Shown: in pieces, positions 1 to 6,993 of the stretch
Layout of the letters: every line of letters begins with the position of its first letter
Position numbering within the stretch: the first letter of the stretch is position 1
Assembly (NCBI GenBank): GCA_007118445.1
Contig: SKRP01000224.1
Location: 1 to 13,186 of the forward strand
DNA length: 13,186 nt
Reading direction: 5' to 3'
Source: Natronohydrobacter sp.
GTDB lineage: Bacteria > Pseudomonadota > Alphaproteobacteria > Rhodobacterales > Rhodobacteraceae
The notes under the pieces: model-generated
Told to the model about the DNA's origin: nothing
The model's input: the letters and a program-made list of their open reading frames with translations, nothing else
The model's database searches: none
Position numbers and translations under genes: made by a program

Positions 1-893
1 ATGACGGCACCGAGATCCGCGCAATCCCCGCACCGGGCGGCGGGTCGCGCAAGTTCTGCGACCGGATGAACGCTTTTGCGCAAGCGCAGGGGCTGCCGGG
101 GATGGGGTATATTTTCTGGCGTGTTGAGTCGCAGCAGTCCATGGCGGAACGGCTCGACCTTTCTATGGCGAATGTTCAGCGACAGTTAAAGTCTGGTGAC
201 ATTAAACCTTTGCTCGAAGCAGCTGGGCCCCTCGCCAAAAATATTGGCCCCGAACGGACCGAGGCGATCCGAGTTCAGCTTGGTCTGGGCGAAGGCGACG
301 CGGCCTTCTTCCTCGGAGGCAAGCCTGCGCAATTCGAAAGCGTCGCTGCAAAAGCCCGCGACGAGATTGGCCGCGAGTTGAAGCTGACCGACGAAAACCG
401 TTTCGCCTTTGCCTGGATCGTCGATTTCCCGATGTATGAGGCCGATCCTGAATCTGGCAAGATCGACTTCTCGCATAACCCCTTCTCCATGCCACAAGGC
501 GGCATGAAGGCGCTGGACGGCGATCCGCTGCAGGTCAAGGGCTATCAGTATGACCTTGCCTGCAACGGCTACGAGATCCTCTCGGGCGCGATCCGCAACC
601 ATAAACCAGAGATCATGTATCGCGCCTTCGAGATCGCAGGCTATCCGGCCTCGGAAGTGGACAAACGTTTCGGCGGCATGGTCAAGGCATTCAAATACGG
701 CGCGCCCCCGCATGGTGGGTGCGCGGCGGGCATCGACCGGATCGTGATGCTTCTGGCGAGCGAGCAGAATATCCGGCAGGTGATCATGTTCCCGATGACC
801 CAGCGCGCAGAGGATCTGCTGCTCAAAGCGCCCACAGAGCCGACAAATGAGCAATTGCGCGACTTGGGATTGCGGCTTGCGCAAAAGGACTGA
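1..893 (+). CDS. aspS: Aspartyl-tRNA synthetase, C-terminal part (5' end outside window)
   Basis: Class II aminoacyl-tRNA synthetase that charges tRNA with aspartate in the cytoplasm. The frame is open from base 3, so the N-terminal anticodon-binding domain and the first part of the catalytic core lie outside the window; about 296 residues remain. Visible are the family segment around DGTEIRAIPAPGGGSRKFCD, then the inserted GAD domain (near GDAAFFLGGKPAQFESVA), then the return of the catalytic fold with FAFAWIVDFPMYE and SHNPFSMP. The class II motif 3 follows as GIDRIVMLL after YGAPPHGG. It ends in TGA at 891-893. Whether the enzyme also charges tRNA-Asn, as in many alphaproteobacteria with GatCAB, cannot be judged here. 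The next gene is convergent. The family assignment is secure. Confidence 0.97.
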   Translation, partial: DGTEIRAIPAPGGGSRKFCDRMNAFAQAQGLPGMGYIFWRVESQQSMAERLDLSMANVQRQLKSGDIKPLLEAAGPLAKNIGPERTEAIRVQLGLGEGDAAFFLGGKPAQFESVAAKARDEIGRELKLTDENRFAFAWIVDFPMYEADPESGKIDFSHNPFSMPQGGMKALDGDPLQVKGYQYDLACNGYEILSGAIRNHKPEIMYRAFEIAGYPASEVDKRFGGMVKAFKYGAPPHGGCAAGIDRIVMLLASEQNIRQVIMFPMTQRAEDLLLKAPTEPTNEQLRDLGLRLAQKD

Positions 894-932
894 GTGGGTC
901 CGAGGCGTCGGACAGGATTAGTGCGGATGCAG

Positions 933-962
933 GTAGGGTGCGTGCTGAAGCACGCACCTTAC
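933..962. terminator. Strong hairpin between convergent aspS and response regulator genes
   Basis: Nine perfect pairs (GGTGCGTGC at 937-945 with GCACGCACC at 950-958) close a TGAA loop. A G-T wobble and three further pairs extend the stem to 933-962. It lies between two convergent stop codons (891-893 and 981-983), so it could end transcription from both sides. There is no real T-run on either strand, so it is a weak match to a classical intrinsic terminator. It may instead be one copy of a dispersed intergenic palindrome. Confidence 0.6.
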
Positions 963-980
963 AGCAGGTAGGCGCGGATG

Positions 981-1679
981 TCAGATCAACGGCTGATCTG
1001 CAAGGCGCCTGCGCAGACATGCGATCAGCGGCACTGCATCACCTGATCTGCGCGCGTCATGCACGGCTTCGGCCAGGGCAGTGTCTTCCAGAGCGCGCGC
1101 CAGTGCGGCCGTGAACTGAAGCGCGTAGCCGCGCCGGTCTTCCTGCGCCCGCCCGCAGAGCAACTCGAGCGCAAGAAACAGATCGTCGCGCAAGCCTAGG
1201 GTGCGTTGAGGCAGGGCCCCGGGCGGGGCAGGTGTCGCGCGCAGGGCAAAGAATGCCGGGGCCAGCAATCTGCGGAACTGCGCGACGCTCTCGAAGGGTT
1301 TGGCCAGGAACGCGTCCGCTCTGGCGGCTAGGGCCGCCGTTTCAAGTTCGGGCTGGCCGGACATGGCGATGATCAGTGGCAGACGCGTGTTGTCCATGGT
1401 CAGATCGGCGATCAGATCGAGCCCGTTGCCATCGGGCAGACCAAGATCCACCAGCACAGCATCGGGCGTGTAGAGCGACAGGTGACGCCGCGCCCCTTGC
1501 AAACTGTCAGTGCGCCGCAACCGCCCGATGGCACCCTGGAACATCAGCCGGATCGAGTCGCTGGTCTGGCGGCTGTCTTCGACCAGAAGCAGGGTTCCGC
1601 CGCGGTGACCGGGGGGCGGGCTGAAACTCTGCCGCGGCAGGCGTGTTGGCGCGCTGGTCCGTGCATGGGTTGTGGTCAT
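981..1679 (-). CDS. Response regulator receiver protein without a DNA-binding domain
   Basis: A 232-residue protein with a phosphoacceptor (REC) domain at about residues 28-145 and no recognisable output domain. Receiver residues are present: acidic pair E34-D35, phosphoacceptor D78 in VLVDLGLPDGNG, S107 and K127 in the LAKPF turn. Residues 1-27 are a proline/arginine-rich tail. Residues about 150-232 look helical and match nothing I recognise. I chose the ATG at 1679 because an AGGAGG lies five bases upstream; a GTG at 1709 would add ten residues but would place that AGGAGG inside the gene. The protein probably acts by protein contact or as a phosphate carrier in a phosphorelay. Its kinase is not evident; the hybrid kinase at 4807 is a candidate by proximity only. 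A CtrA-like site lies upstream. Confidence 0.88.
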   Translation of the reverse strand: MTTTHARTSAPTRLPRQSFSPPPGHRGGTLLLVEDSRQTSDSIRLMFQGAIGRLRRTDSLQGARRHLSLYTPDAVLVDLGLPDGNGLDLIADLTMDNTRLPLIIAMSGQPELETAALAARADAFLAKPFESVAQFRRLLAPAFFALRATPAPPGALPQRTLGLRDDLFLALELLCGRAQEDRRGYALQFTAALARALEDTALAEAVHDARRSGDAVPLIACLRRRLADQPLI

Positions 1680-1684
1680 GGCAT

Positions 1685-1690
1685 CCTCCT
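1685..1690 (-). promoter_or_regulatory. Ribosome binding site deciding the response regulator start
   Basis: The minus strand reads AGGAGG five bases before the ATG at 1679-1677. This perfect Shine-Dalgarno favours that ATG over the in-frame GTG at 1709 and ATG at 1706. Confidence 0.85.
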
Positions 1691-1721
1691 GTGCAGCTTC
1701 AGCCATCACAGCGCAGACTCG

Positions 1722-1736
1722 CTAAATTTGCGTTAA
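1722..1736. promoter_or_regulatory. Candidate CtrA-like site (TTAA-N7-TTAG on minus strand)
   Basis: The plus strand reads CTAA-N7-TTAA, one base from the alphaproteobacterial CtrA consensus TTAA-N7-TTAA. It sits in the divergent interval, 43 bases upstream of the response regulator start. CtrA sites are short and AT-rich, but this interval is otherwise GC-rich, which makes a chance match somewhat less likely. The call rests on the motif alone. Confidence 0.3.
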
Positions 1737-1832
1737 GCGCGCGTCTTTATGCGGCCCTTGGTCACGCTTTGGGGCAGGGGGGCTTGCTTTGATGCGCGGT
1801 TTTCGCTTAGGCATGCCTCGATTTCTGCGCGT

Positions 1833-1836
1833 GGAG
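1833..1836 (+). promoter_or_regulatory. Ribosome binding site of the methylmalonyl-CoA epimerase gene
   Basis: GGAG lies six bases before the ATG at 1843. It supports that start over the in-frame ATG codons at 1789, 1792 and 1813, whose extra residues are unlike the family N-terminus. Confidence 0.7.
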
Positions 1837-1842
1837 AAAAGA

Positions 1843-2247
1843 ATGATCGGACGTTTGAATCATGTGGCGATCGCGGTGCCGGATCTGGAAACCGCTGCGG
1901 CGCAATACCGCAACACGCTGGGCGCCGATGTCGGCCCTGCGCAGGATGAGCCGGATCACGGTGTGACGGTGGTCTTCATCACCCTGCCGAACACGAAGAT
2001 CGAACTGCTATATCCCCTGGGCGAGAACAGTCCTATTCAGGGCTTTCTCGACAAGAACCCGGCGGGCGGAATCCACCATATCTGCTACGAGGTCGAGGAT
2101 ATTCTTGCCGCACGCGACAGGTTGAAAGCCGAAGGTGCGCGGGTCCTGGGCACGGGCGAGCCGAAGATCGGTGCGCATGGAAAGCCCGTTCTGTTTCTGC
2201 ATCCCAAGGATTTCAATGGTTGTCTGGTCGAGTTGGAGCAGGTCTGA
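1843..2247 (+). CDS. mce: Methylmalonyl-CoA epimerase (VOC family)
   Basis: Interconverts the (S) and (R) forms of methylmalonyl-CoA, linking propionyl-CoA carboxylase to methylmalonyl-CoA mutase in propionate, odd-chain fatty acid and branched amino acid breakdown. The 134-residue cytoplasmic protein has the family start GRLNHVAIAVPDLE and two VOC halves. Candidate metal ligands in the usual places are H7, E54 in KIELLYPLG, H78 or H79 in GGIHHICYEVED, and E130 near the C-terminus. The start at 1843 gives the typical length for this family in alphaproteobacteria and has a good ribosome binding site. The stop codon overlaps the next start (TGATG), so the DUF1467 gene is translationally coupled to it. 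No mutase or carboxylase gene is in the window. Confidence 0.93.
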   Translation: MIGRLNHVAIAVPDLETAAAQYRNTLGADVGPAQDEPDHGVTVVFITLPNTKIELLYPLGENSPIQGFLDKNPAGGIHHICYEVEDILAARDRLKAEGARVLGTGEPKIGAHGKPVLFLHPKDFNGCLVELEQV

Positions 2248-2513
2248 TGTCGGTGATGTCGGCCATAGCACTTTACGGGATCATCTGGTTCATGACCATG
2301 TTCCTGGTGCTGCCTTTCCGCCCCAGATCGCAGGCCGATGCCGGCGAGATCGTGCCCGGCACACCCGCAGGTGCTCCGCAGGACGCGCAGATGTGGCGCA
2401 AGGTCAAGCTGGTCACGATCATCGCCACTGCAACATTCGTGGTTGTTGCAGGAATTATCCTGTCCGAAATCATCACCTATGATATGATCGAGGGTATCAC
2501 GCGGAGTCAGTAG
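2247..2513 (+). CDS. DUF1467 family small membrane protein
   Basis: An 88-residue protein with two predicted membrane helices (about residues 4-24 and 54-77) joined by a short loop. The loop holds the family signature LPFRPRSQADAGEIVPGTPAGAP, visible in pieces as LPFRPRSQ and PGTPAGAPQ. This matches DUF1467, an alphaproteobacterial family of unknown function. Its ATG shares one base with the epimerase TGA, so the two genes are translationally coupled; from recollection this pairing is common in Rhodobacterales. The last 17 bases overlap, tail to tail, the end of the convergent EI24 gene. No function can be given. Confidence 0.85.
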   Translation: MSVMSAIALYGIIWFMTMFLVLPFRPRSQADAGEIVPGTPAGAPQDAQMWRKVKLVTIIATATFVVVAGIILSEIITYDMIEGITRSQ

Positions 2514-3201
2514 CTTCTGCAGGGTGCAGGCGGTGATACATATGGGTGAATACCGCAGCCCCCATCAACGGCATGACCAGGTTCAGAATCGGTATGCTCA
2601 GCCCGATGGCCAGAATCACGCCGGGTAGCCAGAGCCAGTAGAAATCGCTTTTGAACAGCGCTCTTGCGGCATCGGGGTCGTTCTGGCGGCGCGCGATCAT
2701 GATGAAATATTCGCGCGAGAGGAAAAAACCGTTCAGCGCCCAGAGAATCGCGATGCCCCAGCCGCTGGAAATGGCAAACACCGCCATGCCCAGCATGTTC
2801 ACGGCGACCAGAAGCCCGAAATAGCGCAGACCGTCGCTTACGGCCTCGCCCCATGGCACGCGGCTGCGCGGGGCCTGGCCACGGTAATGCTCGGCCTCGA
2901 CCGCGTCGGCCACATCATCCAGGAAAAAGCCGGTGAAGATCGACGCCACGGGTACCATCAGGAAGATCGACAGCCAGGGCAGGTAGAGAAACATGCCCAC
3001 CGAGACCCCTTCGGAGATATCCTGAACCGGCCCGATGATCGGCAGGAACAATGTGCCGGGGACCAGCAGCTGGATGATCAGCATCAAGAAGGCCGCAAGC
3101 GCGGTCAGCAGGACCAGCGACAGGGCCAGCCCTATCCAGAGCAGGCGGCGATAACGCGGGTCGCGCAATTGTGCAAATGCATGGCGATAGGCAAAGATCA
3201 C
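2497..3201 (-). CDS. EI24 domain / CysZ-like membrane protein, copy 2
   Basis: A 234-residue inner membrane protein of the EI24 (CysZ-like) family, with hydrophobic segments near residues 19-48, 70-93, 127-160 and 188-216. Segments shared with its upstream neighbour include DAVEAEHY, the NGFFLSREYFIMIA motif (about 157-170) and SIPILNLVMPLMGAAVFTH (about 202-220), so the two are tandem paralogues. It starts with GTG; the overlap with the upstream stop is the four bases GTGA, and AAGGAGGG lies at 3208-3215 (minus strand). That arrangement implies translational coupling. CysZ in E. coli moves sulfate, but no sulfur assimilation gene is nearby, so transport of sulfate is not assumed. The 3' end overlaps the DUF1467 gene by 17 bases. 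Confidence 0.85.
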   Translation of the reverse strand: MIFAYRHAFAQLRDPRYRRLLWIGLALSLVLLTALAAFLMLIIQLLVPGTLFLPIIGPVQDISEGVSVGMFLYLPWLSIFLMVPVASIFTGFFLDDVADAVEAEHYRGQAPRSRVPWGEAVSDGLRYFGLLVAVNMLGMAVFAISSGWGIAILWALNGFFLSREYFIMIARRQNDPDAARALFKSDFYWLWLPGVILAIGLSIPILNLVMPLMGAAVFTHMYHRLHPAEATDSA

Positions 3202-3920
3202 GGAGTGCCCTCCTTCAAGGTCGGTCCTGCAAGAGCATGGGTGAGATAGGTGAAAGCCGCAACCCCGATGACCGGCATCAGCAGGTTCAAGAGCGGCACG
3301 CTGAGCAGGATGGCCAGCCCCAGCCCTGCTGGCAGCAACTGGCGGCGATGGCGGTGCCGGAACCCCCGGATTGCCGCCCGGTCCATGCTGCGTTCCGCGA
3401 TCATGGTGCTGTATTCGCGCGACAGAAGCCAGCCATTCACCGCCCAGAACAGCACCAGCCCCCAGAGCAGCCCGAAGATCGCGAAACTGATCATCACTGC
3501 CAGATTGAGCGCCAGCAGCAATCCGAAATACCCCGCCGAGTCGCGCCAGAGCCGGGCAGTGTCATGCGGCCGGGCTGGTCCGCGTGCCGGAAAATGGCGC
3601 GCTTCGACCGCGTCGGCCACAGAATGCAGGTGCAAACCTGTGAACAGCGACGCGACCGGGGCCATCAGGAACACGGACAGCATCAGCATCGTCGCCACTG
3701 AAGTCACCGAGAAGAAATTGCCGAGCCGGTCCATGCGGGTGCCGTCGGAAAAGGTGAAAACCTCGTCGTCGAAGCTGGTGAAGACCTGGATCAGCAGCGC
3801 ATAGAGCGCGAAAAGCAGCGCCAGCGACAGCGCTGCGCCGATCAGGGTGATCTGACGAAACCGCGCCTCGCGCAACTGCGCGAAGGCCAGCACATAGCTC
3901 TGGCGGATCAGTCCCGCCAT
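3198..3920 (-). CDS. EI24 domain / CysZ-like membrane protein, copy 1
   Basis: A 240-residue polytopic membrane protein of the EI24 family. Hydrophobic segments lie near residues 24-46, 73-96, 130-166 and 196-228. The diagnostic motifs are DAVEARHF (104-110), NGWLLSREYSTMIAE (162-176) and SVPLLNLLMPVIGVAAFTYL (207-226). Residues 50-68 form an acidic, polar loop (SFDDEVFTFSDGTRMDR) with no close counterpart in copy 2. Its ATG lies inside the end of the nitroreductase gene (13-base overlap), and its stop overlaps the start of copy 2 by four bases. All three genes are therefore almost certainly one transcript. The substrate is unknown; two non-identical copies might form a heteromer, which is inference. 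Confidence 0.85.
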   Translation of the reverse strand: MAGLIRQSYVLAFAQLREARFRQITLIGAALSLALLFALYALLIQVFTSFDDEVFTFSDGTRMDRLGNFFSVTSVATMLMLSVFLMAPVASLFTGLHLHSVADAVEARHFPARGPARPHDTARLWRDSAGYFGLLLALNLAVMISFAIFGLLWGLVLFWAVNGWLLSREYSTMIAERSMDRAAIRGFRHRHRRQLLPAGLGLAILLSVPLLNLLMPVIGVAAFTYLTHALAGPTLKEGTP

Positions 3921-4477
3921 GTGGTCAGCGCCGCGATATCAGGGCGCGGACGCTCCGGCGGGGTCGCGCTGCTGGTGCCGATATGGATGAAGCCTGCGAT
4001 CCACTCCTGCGGGGCAAGCCCCAGACTGTCCTGCACGCCCTTGTCCATTGCCGCCCAGCCGGTCAGCCAGCACGCGCCCCAGCCCGAGGCCAGCGCCGCA
4101 TTGACCAGTGACAGACAGACCGCGCCTGCAGACAGGGTCTGTTCGATCTGCGGGATTTTCTCGGACGGTTTGGGGCTTGCCACCACGGCCACGGCCAGCG
4201 GGCTCTGCGCGAAGGTCACGGCGGCCTTGTCAGCGGCTTCGGGCGGCAGCCCCAGCGCCTCGGCGCGTGCGGAAACGGTCCGGGCAAGAGCGGCCAGCGC
4301 CGGGGCGGTCAGCACGATGAAGCGCCAGGGCTCCAGCTTGCCGTGATCGGGCACCCGCGCGGCAGCGGTCAGAAGCCCGGTCAGCGTGGCGCGATCCGGG
4401 GCCGGGGTGGCCAGCATCCGGGCCGGGCGCGACCGGCGCGAAAGCAGGAAGGCCATTGCAGCAGGGTCTTGCGTCAT
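3908..4477 (-). CDS. Nitroreductase family protein (YdjA-like)
   Basis: A 189-residue FMN-dependent oxidoreductase of the nitroreductase fold, closest by eye to the E. coli YdjA type, which is similarly short. Landmarks are RRS at 14-16 (FMN phosphate region), RVPDHGKLEPWRF at 41-53, the helix around EQTLSAGAVCLSLVNAAL (112-129) with GWGACW after it, and GFIHIGT at 162-168. The natural substrate cannot be read from sequence. The start is uncertain: ATG at 4477 has only a weak upstream GGCC-type signal, and ATG at 4456 (MAFLLSRRS) aligns with the usual YdjA N-terminus. It is the first gene of the overlapping trio with the two EI24 proteins. Confidence 0.88.
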   Translation of the reverse strand: MTQDPAAMAFLLSRRSRPARMLATPAPDRATLTGLLTAAARVPDHGKLEPWRFIVLTAPALAALARTVSARAEALGLPPEAADKAAVTFAQSPLAVAVVASPKPSEKIPQIEQTLSAGAVCLSLVNAALASGWGACWLTGWAAMDKGVQDSLGLAPQEWIAGFIHIGTSSATPPERPRPDIAALTTWRD

Positions 4478-4806
4478 GTCAGGGCCTGTGTGTCATTGGT
4501 TCGCTCTAGGCTAGCGCGTAGCGTGCTGCTCGGAAAGGGGGGTTCGGTCGCCGACATGAAAACACGCATGCCCGCTGATGCAGGACGCAACATCACGGTC
4601 CGTGCCACGACGCGGGCCCGCGGGGCCGGGATTGACCGGGGGGCAGAGCGACGTGCGCATGTCGCAGTGACCGCCGCGCCGCATGAGCCTTTTGCGCGGG
4701 GCGCGCAGTCGCGACAAGCTGTTCCGGCTTGTTGAGCGCGGTTTAAGGCTTTCTTCAGGCGTTATGGTGAGTATGACCCGAAAGCCAAGGGGTCAGAGCC
4801 CGTTTG
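4478..4806. other. Non-coding GC-rich interval between divergent nitroreductase and kinase genes
   Basis: This 329-base stretch separates two divergent genes and must hold both promoters, but no convincing -35/-10 pair stands out. It contains a perfect 12-base palindrome, CGCGGGCCCGCG, at 4611-4622. Short open frames run through it on both strands (for example from ATG 4558 to 4735), but their products are low-complexity, arginine/alanine-rich sequences without any recognisable family, so I treat them as spurious. The last 70 bases, with TTTAAGG and TTATGG, are less GC-rich and are the likeliest site of the kinase promoter. No tRNA or repeat is visible. Confidence 0.55.
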
Positions 4807-6993
4807 ATGACATTCCGCCCGCCAGCCCAGGATCTGCTCGCCCGCGAGAGGCGCGCGCGTTTGCGTGCCGAGCGGCTGTATGAGCAGGTGCGCCGCGAGT
4901 TGCAGGCGGCCAATGACCGTTTGACGCAACATGCGTTTGCGCTGTCGGATCAGGTCATGGCGCAGCGCGCGGCGCTGGAGCGCGCACAAAGCCACGCCGA
5001 AACGCTGGAAGGAACGAATTCGCAGGTCTCGCAGGATCTGACGCTGGCCAATGAACGCCTGCGCGCGGCTGTGGAAACCCTGCAGGACGGGTTTGCCGTA
5101 TTTGACCGGGATCGGGCGCTGATCCTGGCGAATCATGCTTATCTGAGCGTGTTCCGTGACTTTCCCGAAGTGCAGCCGGGCATAGATTACAAGCGCATCG
5201 CTGAAATCTGCGCGCATGAGGGGCTGGTCGACCTGCAGGATACGAGCGCGGATGACTGGGTGTCGATGATGATGGCGCGTTGGTCCGGTGCGGCGATCGA
5301 TCCGGTGCAGCTGCATTTCAGCAATGGCATGTCGATCCGGCTGGTCGAGCGTCGGGTTGCCAATGGTGATCTGGTATCGCTGAGCAGCAATATCACCGAA
5401 ACGCTGCGCTACCAGTCAGAGCTGATCGAAGCGCAGCAAAAAGCCGAAGCTGCGACCGAGGCGAAATCGGCCTTCCTCGCCAATATGAGCCATGAGATCC
5501 GCACGCCGATGAATGGCGTGATCGGGATGGCGGATTTGCTGGCCGAAACCGATCTCGATGACGAACAGCGCAGCTATACCGAGACGATCACCAGTTCGGG
5601 CCAGGCGCTGGTCACGATCATCAATGATATTCTGGATTATTCGAAGATGGATGCGGGCCGGATGGAACTGCATCCCGAAATCATCGATCTGGAAAAGATG
5701 ATCCATGACGTGCTGACCCTGCTGACACCTGCAGCCGGGGCGCAGGCGCTGGAGCTGATTGTTGACTATGACATGTTCCTGCCCTGTCTGCTGGTGGCCG
5801 ATCCGGGCAGGATGCGGCAGGTGCTGACCAATCTGGTGGGTAATGCGATCAAATTCACCGAAACCGGCTATGTGCTGGTGCGCGCACTGGGCATGGGCAG
5901 TTCGGCCAATGGGCAGATGGTCAATATCACGGTCGAGGACACTGGCATCGGCATTTCGCGGGAGCATCAGGACCGTATTTTCACCGAATTCAGTCAGGTC
6001 GATGAAGGCACAAATCGCCGCTACGAGGGCACCGGCCTCGGGCTGGCGATCACCCGGCAGATCGTTGCGGCCATGGGCGGCAATATCTGGGTCGAGTCCG
6101 ATCCCGGCATCGGGTCCTGTTTCGGCCTGTCGCTGGAACTGCCGATTGGCGGTGATGGCGGTCCGGTCGGTCCGATCCCGCTGCCCGACACGCTGCGCTC
6201 GGTGCTGCTGATCAGCGATCAGCTGATCAGCCGCGAGATCATCTCGCGGCGTCTGCAGGCCTCTGGCGCGCGCGTCCAGACCGCTTCGCAAAGCGGGGTT
6301 GCCTTGCGCAATCTGCTGAAAACGCCGCCGGACCTGGCCATCATTGATCAGGATATCTGTCGCGAGGATGGTGCGGACATGCTGGCCGAACTGATGGCGC
6401 AGATGGGCGAACGGCCGGTGGTGATGATCTGCTCCAACCTTGCCGAGGCGCGCTGCCTCGACCGGCGCGATGAATTGCGGGCGGTCTTGCCCAAGCCTCT
6501 GCTCTGGCGCGATCTGGTGGCGGTCCTTGACGGGCGGGCGGCTGATCTCGCCGCGCCTGTCGCCACAATGCCGGATGCGCCCCCGCCGCCACCTGCTGTC
6601 ACCCGCAGATTGCAGGTGCTTTATGCCGAGGACAACAAGACCAATCAGCTTGTGTTTTCAAAAATGGTCCAGAGCCTGCCGCTGGACCTGCATCTGGCAG
6701 AAAACGGGCGGCAGGCGGTCGGGATTTTCGAATCCCTGCGCCCGGATATCATTTTCATGGATGTGTCGATGCCGGAAATGGACGGGCGCGAGGCCACGCG
6801 CCTGATCCGGGCGGAAACGGCAGGGCGGGATGTGCCGATCATCGCGCTGACCGCCCATGCGATGCAGGAGGAAATTGACCGGATCATGGCTGCAGGCATG
6901 AATGCGATGCTGACCAAGCCGCTGAAGAAAAGGGAATTGCTTGCAGCGTTGCGCGATCACGCGCCGCAGGATGTGGACTGGCAGGACGGATGA
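4807..6993 (+). CDS. Soluble PAS-domain hybrid sensor histidine kinase with two receiver domains
   Basis: A 728-residue hybrid kinase with no membrane segment or signal peptide, so it should sense a cytoplasmic cue. Order: an N-terminal coiled coil (about 10-85); a PAS-type domain (about 86-200, starting near ETLQDGFAVFD); the HisKA domain with H229 in SHEIRTPMNG; and the HATPase domain with N346, D378 in EDTGIGI and the GTGLGL loop (408-413). A degenerate receiver follows (about 463-577; one acidic residue D471, D514, K563), then a proline-rich linker (590-597). A complete receiver (602-716) ends the protein, with E608-D609, D652, T682 and K704. No Hpt or output domain is present, so phosphate presumably passes to a separate Hpt protein. 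I chose ATG 4807; TTG 4804 is the only earlier in-frame choice. It ends 11 bases from the convergent yaaA stop. Confidence 0.93.
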   Translation: MTFRPPAQDLLARERRARLRAERLYEQVRRELQAANDRLTQHAFALSDQVMAQRAALERAQSHAETLEGTNSQVSQDLTLANERLRAAVETLQDGFAVFDRDRALILANHAYLSVFRDFPEVQPGIDYKRIAEICAHEGLVDLQDTSADDWVSMMMARWSGAAIDPVQLHFSNGMSIRLVERRVANGDLVSLSSNITETLRYQSELIEAQQKAEAATEAKSAFLANMSHEIRTPMNGVIGMADLLAETDLDDEQRSYTETITSSGQALVTIINDILDYSKMDAGRMELHPEIIDLEKMIHDVLTLLTPAAGAQALELIVDYDMFLPCLLVADPGRMRQVLTNLVGNAIKFTETGYVLVRALGMGSSANGQMVNITVEDTGIGISREHQDRIFTEFSQVDEGTNRRYEGTGLGLAITRQIVAAMGGNIWVESDPGIGSCFGLSLELPIGGDGGPVGPIPLPDTLRSVLLISDQLISREIISRRLQASGARVQTASQSGVALRNLLKTPPDLAIIDQDICREDGADMLAELMAQMGERPVVMICSNLAEARCLDRRDELRAVLPKPLLWRDLVAVLDGRAADLAAPVATMPDAPPPPPAVTRRLQVLYAEDNKTNQLVFSKMVQSLPLDLHLAENGRQAVGIFESLRPDIIFMDVSMPEMDGREATRLIRAETAGRDVPIIALTAHAMQEEIDRIMAAGMNAMLTKPLKKRELLAALRDHAPQDVDWQDG

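Noticed and set aside
186..884. Long open frame on the minus strand opposite aspS
   Set aside because: It lies wholly opposite a confidently identified gene, has no recognisable family, and is typical of antisense frames in high-GC DNA.
2497..3920. Calling the EI24 pair the sulfate transporter CysZ
   Set aside because: The family contains CysZ, but there is no cys gene nearby and two non-identical copies follow a nitroreductase, so only the family name is justified.
4343..4735. Small open frames in the gap before the hybrid kinase
   Set aside because: The products are rich in arginine, alanine and glycine and have no family resemblance. The ATG at 4558 has a G-rich stretch upstream but too far away to be a good ribosome binding site.
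5416..6291. 291-codon open frame on the minus strand opposite the hybrid kinase
   Set aside because: It is an antisense shadow of the HisKA and HATPase coding sequence; no start signal or protein family is visible.
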